From Uranotaenia lowii (taxonomy: Eukaryota; Arthropoda; Insecta; Diptera; Culicidae), in contig NC_073692.1 of the NCBI RefSeq assembly GCF_029784155.1, positions 14,675,752 to 14,739,751 of the forward strand: DNA of 64,000 nucleotides, given 5' to 3'. How positions within the stretch are numbered: position 1 is the stretch's first letter; each line of letters begins with the position of its first letter. Of the stretch, positions 56,944 through 64,000 are shown piece by piece. Both the position numbers and the translations under genes were made by a program. The notes under the pieces are model-generated. The model saw only the letters and a list, made by a program, of their open reading frames with translations. It was not told the origin of the DNA and did no database searches.

Positions 56944-58404
56944 TTAGTCCAAAAGTCTACGTTTTCGAGATCGAGTAAGAATCGGACTTCTCCCGCTAAT
57001 CATTTGTTTATCCAACGACGCAGCATCGAGTCCCACTGATCCGTCTGGAAACCCAAGGAACTCCTCCTCGTTATCTACAGAGTCTCTCCTACGTTTGCTT
57101 GTGCTATTCCGAGACACGAACACTTTGGAACGACCCACAGGAAGATGCGCCATTTTGAGTTGATGTTTGTGGGCCGTGAGAACGTGACTTCCAATGGATA
57201 TCTGAAAGACATTTTTCGAAAATCTTTTAAGAAATTTAGCATCAAGCCATTTAGGGATGTCATGCTGGTTATTATTTTTATAATAAAGTCTATCCCCTAC
57301 CACTAGCTTGTCAAAATGATCTGGGGAATCCACCTTCTCATAATTGTTGTTATAAGATTTTTCAGAACTATACTTCAAATGTTGTTTGTAAGTTTTAGTT
57401 GGATTAATCAAATCCAAAAGCATTTTCGGTTTGAAAGAGAGAACTTTATCTGAAGGAAACAATCCTTCAGTTCCCGTACAACTATTTCTATAGTTGATTA
57501 AAAATAAATTCAAACGATCGTCAATATCTAAAACTTTTGTTTCATTGTCAAGTAAAAACTTTCTTAAAACATCCTTAATAACCCTAACCAAACGCTCTGC
57601 CTGACCATTACTACTCGGGTTATAAGGTGGACTTTTGAGGACTTTTATTCCTTGCCTTTCAAGAAATTGAATAAACTCCCGAGAGTTGAAAGGTGGCCCA
57701 CCATCCGTAACTATAACATCAGGCAACCCAAAACGAGCAAACATACTGGTAAATTTTTTTATAACATTTTTAGCAGTCGTACTGGTACGCATAAGCTCAA
57801 CCTCAAGCCATTTTGTATGACTATCAACCATAATAAGAAAAATGCTGCTATTAAAGTGGAAAAAGTCCGCGTGTACCCTGCTAAAAGGACGTGTGGTTGG
57901 CACCCAACCATTTTTTTCTTTAGGTTTTGGCACAATCTGCATTTTAGCACAAATTTCACAACGTTTTACGTATTCTTCAATGTCAGAGCTCATCCTGGAC
58001 CAATAAACAGTTCTCCTAGCCAGTTGCTTCATTCTTACAATACCGCAATGATTTATGTGCAGCATTTTCATAACTTGCTTTTGAGAAGATTCGGGAATCA
58101 AAACTCTTTCGTTCAATAATAGAACACCATCCATAATCTCCAATTTATCTTTTTGAGCAAACAAATCTTTGAATCTTGAATCTACCTTTCCCGGCCATCC
58201 ATTGATTACGTATTGACAAACTTTTCCCAGGAAATGGTCGATTTTCGTTTCCTTCGAAATGGTCGTAAAATCCAGAGGAAATTCATTTGAAAAGTTCAGG
58301 CTGTTGATTTTATCACCATCCAAATGGCTGGGAACAGTTTGCTGCAAAGGGAAACGGCTACAGAAATCCGCATTAGCCAGGTCTGTATTCAATAACGAAA
58401 TCAT
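56944..58404 (-). pseudogene. pol: Integrase part of Pol, separated by a frame break
   Basis: An open frame of 486 codons. Zinc-site residues are H116, H119, C149, C152. Catalytic triad: D180 (VHADFF), D234 (VTDGGPP), E270 (SNGQAERL). An RKRRDS-type basic C-terminal tail follows. It overlaps the RNase H frame by 32 bases. The linking sequence appears to have lost a few bases just after YRPG, so it is not joined in frame to RT-RNase H in this copy. Confidence 0.85.
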
Positions 58405-58711
58405 AAATAGAGAGCTCCATTACATATCTCTGGAGTCTTGTCACACAAATGGTATTTTTTCCCTCTTTCCCAAATATGCCTAAAAGTGGTTTGTGATCTG
58501 TAAAAACTTTGAAAGTTTGTCCAAACAGGAACTTATGAAATTTTTTTATAGTACATACAAGGGCTAAAGCCTCTAAATGCAGTATGGGATATTTTTTTTG
58601 AGCGGCATTCAGAGAAAAGGATGTGAAACAAATTGGTTTTTCGATACCTTGCTCAATTTGTACCAGAACACCACCAAGTCCATATGATGAAGCATCTGTA
58701 ACTACAACCAA
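58373..58711 (-). pseudogene. pol: RNase H part of Pol
   Basis: Open segment of 112 codons with VTDASSYGLGGVLVQ (catalytic Asp), HLEALALVCTIKKFHKFLFG and FTDHKPLL, ending at IEYRPG then stop. It is out of frame with the RT segment upstream because of a length change in an A run near 58815. Confidence 0.85.
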
Positions 58712-58734
58712 AGGCTTCTTAGGGTCATAGTAAG

Positions 58735-61005
58735 TTAAAATATTTGCTTTAAGTAAATTGTTTTTGCTTTGTTTAAAGGCCGAATCACATTCAGAGGACC
58801 ATTTGAAATGAACATTTTTTTTAAGAGTTCGTATAGAGGTCTGAGGTTAACCGACATCCTTGGAACGAACTTGTTGTAATAATTGATAAGCCCAAGAAAA
58901 GCCTTCAATTCTGTAACATTTTCAGGAATTTTTGCTTCTGCAATAGTTGAAAGCTTCTCAGGGGATGGTAAAAGACCTTCACTTGTGATCAAATGACCCA
59001 AATACTGTAAAGAAGAAACAAAAAATTTACATTTCTTAAAATTAACCCGTACATTTACTTTCTCGAGCCTTTCCAAAACTTGAATAAGTTTATTTCGGCA
59101 TTCGTCAAAATTTGCACCTGCTATAAGCAGATCGTCTAGATAGCAACATACATGATCAAGACCTTTTAAAATTTGGTCCATCGTTTGTTGGAATAAAGCT
59201 GCCGAACTGGAAGCCCCCTGTGGCAACCGGTTGTAAGTATAAAGTCCTTTCAAAGTATTTATAACTACAAATTTCTTTGAACGATTAGTAAGTTCAAGTT
59301 GCGTGTAAGCTCCTGCCAAATCCAAACAACAAAAAACCTTACAACCAGCCAGAGACGCAAAGATGTCTTGAGCAAGTGGAAGAGGATAGGTATTAGGAAT
59401 TAGTATTTTGTTCAAGGATACCTTGCAGTCTATTACCATTCTTATATCATTGTCCTTCTTGAGAACCGCTATTACCGGAGAAGCCCACTCGCTTGCCTTA
59501 ACTGGTGATATTACGCCTTGGCTCTCCAATATGTCCAAATGGGTTATGAACTGGTCTCTTATTTTGAAAGGAACCTCATACGCCCGTTTGAAAATTGGAT
59601 GGTCACTTTTGAATGTAAGATCCGCTTTATACCCTGTAATAGGTTCAGAAAAGTTCTGCGTAAAAACTTTAGCAAATCTAGTTTTTATATTACTTATAGT
59701 GTTTTCCAAATTGCTGTCCGCTTTCAAAGCCATGATCGTTTTGCAAGGGATAAAATTAGCTCTCCAATCAGGAAAGAATAGCTCCAACCAGTCTCGTCCA
59801 AGTAAGGGAGTCAAGTCGATGTCACTTTCCAAAATTATAAGCTTTAACTTGTATACTAAATTATTCAATCTAGCATCAACAAAAATTTCGCCAAATATCG
59901 ATAGTTTAGCACCGTTGACTACTACAAGTTTCTTTAATGATTTAGTAACCGACAAGTATTTCAATTTTTTTAAATATACAGCCATGCTTATAACTGAAGC
60001 CGCCGAACCTGTATCCACTTCCATCAATAATTTTTTTCCTTCAACGATCACCTCAACCATACAAGGCGCATTATTATTTTTTCTCGAAATCATCATACAA
60101 CCAATATCAGATTCGTCAGAAGACTGTTCCAACCTCATCCTGTTGAACTTGTCGAAAGGCACAGAATCCGTCGTTTTGTCTTCCTCAACGAATTTGACCG
60201 ATTTTGTTTTATTTAAAAGATAACAATTTTTTCTAATATGCCCTCTACGCTTGCAATAGTTGCATTTGGCATTGTTATGGTTATTCCATTCCGGTTTATC
60301 GCGATTGAAATCATAATTATTCCGTTCCCTGTTATTGTCACGGTCCCGACTCCTGCTCCGAGTCCTTGAACGATACCCGGAATTATGCTCACGACCCTCA
60401 ACACGACGATCAAAATCATCACGCCGGCCCAAACGATGCCTTATGGACAGAATATTTGCAGATGCTAAACCGCTATTCTCGCTTATTAATTTAGCTCGCT
60501 GATCAGCAAGCTCGCTATTAACAATCATACGTTCAACTGTTTCCAAGCTTATATCATCCTCCATCAATATTTTGTACTGCAGTTCTTTTTCACGCATACC
60601 AAAAACCAACCTGTCGCGAATAGCTTCGTCCTTAAATTCCTTGAAATTACAATTTTCAGCCAAGAGCTTTACTGCCAAAATAAAGTTTTCTCCCAACTCA
60701 TCGACTCCTTGATCTCTTTTACTAAATTTGTACCTATTCATCAATGCAGGTTCTGTCTTATCGAAACGCGCTTTTAATTTCTTAATGATTTCATCATAAG
60801 CCAAAGTTTCTACTTCTTGTTTCGGAAAGAGCAGTTTAATTTCGTCAAAGACTTCATCGCCACTTAGCGAAATAAACCAGGATTGCTTAGTCTCAGCAGA
60901 AACTTTGTTAAGCTTACACAAAATTTCGAATCGCTCAACGTAATTTGAAAATGGTCTTCCGGGATGATAATGATCAAGTGACCCAATCATGCCTGGTACA
61001 GACAT
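58735..61005 (-). pseudogene. gag-pol: Gag, protease and reverse transcriptase in one frame, truncated by frameshift
   Basis: 756 codons from ATG at 61005. A capsid-like N-terminal half is followed by an arginine-rich stretch and one zinc knuckle at 248-261 (CNYCKRRGHIRKNC). The protease DTG is at 331-333. RT motifs run from VIDCKVSLNKILI to YLDD at 622-625, and the frame includes LGHLITSEGLLPSPEKL. Gag and pol share one frame, as in Mag-like Ty3 elements. After LRPLYELLKK the frame shifts in an A homopolymer and terminates early. Confidence 0.88.
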
Positions 61006-61065
61006 GGTTATAATGTCAGTTTCTATGAAACAAAATCAAAAGAAGGAAAATAAAATAATAAAGAT

Positions 61066-61260
61066 TCTACTCACTGTTAACCAGCACAAACCTTTCCGCC
61101 CACAGCAGAACAAGCAGCAACAGCAAGAATCAGTAGCAGTCAGCCACCAACAGCAGCAATCAGCATCAACAACCAGCACCCAGCAGTAGCAACTAGCACT
61201 CAGCACCAGCAACTAGCATCCAGCAGTAGCAACCAGCAAGAGCAACCTGCATAAGAATCA
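61066..61260. repeat. CAG/CAA-rich low-complexity leader
   Basis: Repeated cagcaacagcag, cagcaccagcaac and cagcagtagcaac phrases between the 5' LTR and gag of the inner retrotransposon. Not coding in element orientation. Confidence 0.7.
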
Positions 61261-61629
61261 ATCAGCAACAGCAGTAACACAACTTTCCAGCGCCACAGCA
61301 AAACAACCTCCAGTACCGGGATCTGCTTCCAGAAATATTTCTGCCCAATCTGATGATATTTGTCCTAATTTAATATTGCAGCCAAACGTTTTAAAATGCA
61401 AATTGAACCAATTGCAAACTGCGCCAACAAAATTGACTGGTTGATGATCTTTTCGCCAAAACTTGGAACGAACGATGCTTGTCCTCACTACTCGCTAACG
61501 GATGGAAAAATGTGCTCACTTCGAACGACAGCGATGAGTAGCTCACCGATCAGTGTGCGTCTCTATAGTAATAATGGAACGTATTCAAACGAATAGAACC
61601 TTTAGAAATGCTTCCGTTTGAGCACTTAC

Positions 61630-61645
61630 TTTTCCTCGTCGCCAC
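61630..61645 (-). promoter_or_regulatory. Primer binding site, probably tRNA-Ser
   Basis: In element orientation the 5' LTR is followed by G then TGGCGACGAGGA. TGGCGACGAG complements the 3' end of insect tRNA-Ser as I recall it. The tRNA identity is moderately sure; the position is right. Confidence 0.55.
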
Positions 61646-61900
61646 TAAAATATTTAATAAATTGATTGCTATTCAATTAATATTTTATAATAATAACTAA
61701 ATGAAGTCACCAGTAACTTAAAGTTGATAAGAAATAAAACACCTAAAATATGCCTCCACTTCCACTAGTGGCTAAGAATCGAATGACCCATTTATTCTTT
61801 CGAATAGATAGAGCGATCAACGCTCTCTCTAATATTGCATATAATTTTCGGATACAATTCAGTTCGCATAATTCGTTTTATATAAAAATAGGATACTACA
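61646..61900 (-). repeat. 5' LTR of the inner retrotransposon
   Basis: 255 bases, near-identical to 56554-56808; next to the CATTC host duplication. Confidence 0.92.
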
Positions 61901-62100
61901 CATTCCTGACGATCTTCCTGAACACGACGAGGTCCCGCAAATAGACGACAGTTATCCTGATCTTGAAGGAACACTTCGGCCCGACTTCAAGGAACCTGGT
62001 CCATCTTCGTGTTCAACTCCATTACAACAACGTCCCCGGCGATCCGTGCGTCTTCCAAGGAAGCTAGATGACTACATCTGCTATTAGCTAAAAGAGGAGA

Positions 62101-62553
62101 TGCTACCCGAGGCAGCGAATAAAATCGAGTTAGCCTAGACTTGTGAGTTGCTAGGGGAAACAAATGAAAATTTACTTGTTAGTTGGCCCTCTCTTTGCAT
62201 TAGAGCAAGTTCACTGGTGTTGGGAAAAAGTGGTAGAAATTTTGACATTTTGAAAATTTTACCATGCAAAAATGTTTTCAAGATCTTGGGGCGTTGTATT
62301 TTTTACAACATTGTTTCTATTTCAGCCGTATGTGATAGAAATATTGCTATTTTTGCATCGCAGCATGCGTAAATACAACACGTGTTGTAAAAAAAACTAG
62401 AAGGCCACAGATCTTGAAAATGTTTTTACATGGCAAAATTTTCAAAATGTGCCGTAAGTGTCAAAATTTCTACCACTTTTTCCCATCACCAGTGAACTTG
62501 CTCTTAAAGCTTTTTCTAATTCGTCCAACACGTGCTTTTACATTAATAGACCA
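62101..62553 (+). repeat. 3' LTR of the decayed retrotransposon, with a MITE inside
   Basis: 149 bases after removing the MITE and its 3-base duplication, against 148 bases in the 5' LTR. Confidence 0.78.
62203..62503. mobile_element. PIF/Harbinger-like MITE, 301 bases
   Basis: Inverted ends of about 43 bases starting GAGCAAGTTCACTGGTG, duplication TTA (62200-62202, 62504-62506). Most of the element can fold on itself. The empty site is visible in the 5' LTR of the same retrotransposon. Confidence 0.85.
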
Positions 62554-63569
62554 AAGTTGGAACATAACAAGAGGCAAATCAGTTTAAAGATGAATTTCGA
62601 GAATGATGGACCGGGTTTGAGGCTTGTGTGAAAAAATGTGATGTCTGGATAAAGGAAAATGGCTGAGTTTCTGAAAAGGTGTACGGCCTCTTTGAATGCG
62701 AATGGAAAGGAGTGAGAAAAGGTAAAAGTGACACAAACCTGGGGCAACACTCGGATAAAAAAATACGGTATAAATTTACTCATTTACTTTTAATTAAAAT
62801 GTGCAAACCTGACACACTAAGCGCTTTAGCAAGCATGGAAATACTGATGCCGATATGAATTTTGTTTTCTCTCTCGTTTTGAACCAGTCATTTTGGATTT
62901 TAAACACAGTGCTGATGAATCAAATAATATATTTGACCGGTGAGGGAATTTTCATGAAATATCCACAAAAGAAGCGAGAAATTTTGCCTTTTGTAATTTG
63001 GACATTCTCGCAATCCGGATCATGATCTCAATGGCTCTCAAAAGAAAGGAGACGATCCCAAGCATTAGCAGATATAGAAAAGCGGTAATTTTTAGCGAAA
63101 TTCAACGCGACAGTACTTCATATATCAATGCTTTGCTTCCTAATTGGAACGCAGTAATTAAAGCAACGCTTTGTCGCCCCAGATAACATCAATCTAAGCC
63201 ACGCCCCGTGCAGACTCTGATGCCTGAATCGATAGCAAACCGAAACCAAAATGAGCTATCAATGCAAAACAGATAGCATATTTTAATGTTGTATTTGATT
63301 CGATGACTAAAAAACAATTTTCATCAAGGTATCAATATTATGAACAGAAAAAAAAGTAATAGCAAACCTTAGGTGGTGCTTTGATAGCAAATGATAGCAC
63401 ATTTTGGTTTCACTTCTTTCAAGACGGAAACGACAAGTCCGAACAACTAGTAATTTTTAATGATTAGACAAAGCGCTAGAGTTATTCCACCCATTTCGAA
63501 CGTTTCTGCCATCCCGATTGTAACGCCAGCATTTTGTTTTTCTCTCTCTCCTCATTTGTTTTGTTTCAG
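62554..63569. other. Flank with no supported gene
   Basis: AT-rich sequence with short frames only. The last bases (tctctctctcctcatttgttttgtttcag) form a strong acceptor for the next exon. Confidence 0.4.
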
Positions 63570-63782
63570 GCCGATCGGGATGATCTAGAAGCGTTATCGT
63601 GTTGGGGTCACTTTCCGAAACGTATAGATCCCACGCCGTTGAGAAAACATCCAACGCGAGCTTGCAAAGTATGCACGAAACATAAGATCAGGAGCGAAAG
63701 CACGTGGGAATGTAAGAAGTGTCGCGTCGCGCTACACGTGGCTCATTGTTTCGAGCGATACCATACAGTTGAGGACTACTGA
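63570..63782 (+). CDS. Terminal exon encoding a piggyBac-type cysteine-rich tail
   Basis: Begins right after a polypyrimidine-cag acceptor and runs 70 codons in phase 0 to TGA. It reads LSCWGHFPKRIDP, then CKVC, STWECKKCRVALHVAHCF and ERYHTVEDY. The order H-P, C-x2-C, C-x2-C, L-H-V-x2-CF, YHT is that of the C-terminal zinc-binding region of piggyBac transposases and derived genes. No catalytic domain is near. It has no start codon, so it is a 3' exon of a gene whose upstream part may be the ZAD exon at 53808 or the ZAD gene at 42714 (inference). AATAAA follows at about 63841. Confidence 0.6.
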   Translation, partial: ADRDDLEALSCWGHFPKRIDPTPLRKHPTRACKVCTKHKIRSESTWECKKCRVALHVAHCFERYHTVEDY

Positions 63783-64000
63783 TTTGCGTTGAATCAGCTA
63801 GGTTAATATGGCTGTTAACATCGTGATATAGGTAGTTTGAAATAAATTTTATCTCTTTAACTGGTCAAATGATTGTGATCACATCCTTGAAATTTCAAAA
63901 TGAACTTTTTTGGGAATCTGAAATAATACTTATGTATGGTTTCAAAATATGTATGTATTGGGATACGGAAAAATGTATGAAATGATGAATGGGAAAGCGC
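63783..64000. other. 3' flank of the last exon
   Basis: Contains the AATAAA signal; otherwise nothing recognised to the window end. Confidence 0.4.

Larger units (their letters stand above)
56554..61900 (-). mobile_element. Ty3/Gypsy-like LTR retrotransposon on minus, recent but frameshifted
   Basis: LTRs of 255 bases at 56554-56808 and 61646-61900 differ at one position that I noticed. In element orientation they start TGTAGTATCC and end ATATTTTA. The host duplication is CATTC (56549-56553 and 61901-61905). A purine-rich AAAAGGTGAAGAAC precedes the 3' LTR. Coding parts are gag-protease-RT, RNase H and integrase. A CAG-rich leader lies at about 61100-61260. Two breaks in the coding sequence make it probably inactive. 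Confidence 0.92.
55095..62088 (+). pseudogene. pol: Pol remnant: protease, reverse transcriptase, integrase tail; RNase H deleted
   Basis: The protease motif is LDCGSDIS, where Cys stands for the usual Thr of D-T/S-G. A stop follows at about 55279. RT pieces are VRICADYST, DLSDAYLQVEVDD and FLDDIIIHSEDDEKHY (FLDD active site near 55835), with frameshifts around 55500 and 55740. At about 56000 the RT sequence (LRHIVDPNG) switches to integrase NGQAERFVDTLKRS. This removes the RT thumb, RNase H and the integrase zinc and first two catalytic Asp. The end of pol resumes after the inner element at 61906 and finishes PRRSVRLPRKLDDYICY then stop at about 62085. Non-functional. Confidence 0.75.
54189..62553 (+). 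mobile_element. Decayed Ty3/Gypsy-like LTR retrotransposon, internally deleted
   Basis: LTRs of about 149 bases (54189-54336; 62101-62553 with a MITE inside) begin TGCTACC and end near AATAGACCA. A purine tract aaaagaggaga precedes the 3' LTR. Gag and pol are on plus with several frameshifts and a stop. Reverse transcriptase jumps directly into the C-terminal half of integrase near 56000. A second retrotransposon (56554-61900) has inserted near the end of pol. No target duplication found. Confidence 0.8.

Overview
The window looks like repeat-dense nuclear DNA of a dipteran, most likely a mosquito. Coding exons have GT-AG introns, the DNA is AT-rich, and the host genes seen are insect types (ZAD zinc fingers, pipsqueak HTH, FLYWCH/MULE). 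Almost everything else is transposable-element sequence. I name no species. A 500-base N gap sits at 28185-28684.

Layout. 1-1581 is the gag-like ORF1 of a LINE on the minus strand, cut by the window edge. 1656-3410 is a degenerate array of about 155-base units ending in (AGAC)n. From 4982 to the gap runs one DNA transposon (copy A, terminus CCCGCATA). It is split by a 14.4-kb Ty3-like LTR retrotransposon (5444-19821; intact gag and pol, apparently identical 1810-base LTRs) and by an EnSpm/CACTA-like transposon (20998-27771; a DUF4806-like gene and a Tnp2-like transposase gene, the latter broken by a 2.3-kb element). 28832-42136 is a five-deep nest of DNA transposons. Several boundaries are proven by short target-site duplications and by exact length arithmetic: a 2704-base element minus its 1432-base insert and 2-base duplication equals its 1270-base sister copy.

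The most interesting system is a set of DNA elements with CCC... termini and mostly 2-base target duplications. Nearly every copy carries a small module that reads as exon, GT-AG intron, exon, often followed by AATAAA. Modules differ between elements, except in copies A and B, which share one. One element holds a piece resembling the C-terminus of the amidotransferase GatA/QRSL1. This resembles gene-fragment capture of the Pack-TIR kind.

The host gene region begins at about 42500. A four-exon gene (42714-51646, 750 codons, all junctions phase 0) joins a ZAD zinc finger, a FLYWCH finger and a MULE-transposase-like domain that seems to lack two of three catalytic residues. Intron 1 contains a 2.4-kb poly(A) retro-insertion with a 24-base target duplication, and a small two-exon gene on the minus strand. 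Downstream lie phase-0 exons for a pipsqueak domain (52254-52430), a second ZAD half (53808-53957) and a piggyBac-type cysteine-rich tail (63570-63782). They could be alternative 3' exons or neighbouring genes. A decayed Ty3-like element (54189-62553), with a younger Ty3-like element inside it (56554-61900), separates the last two.
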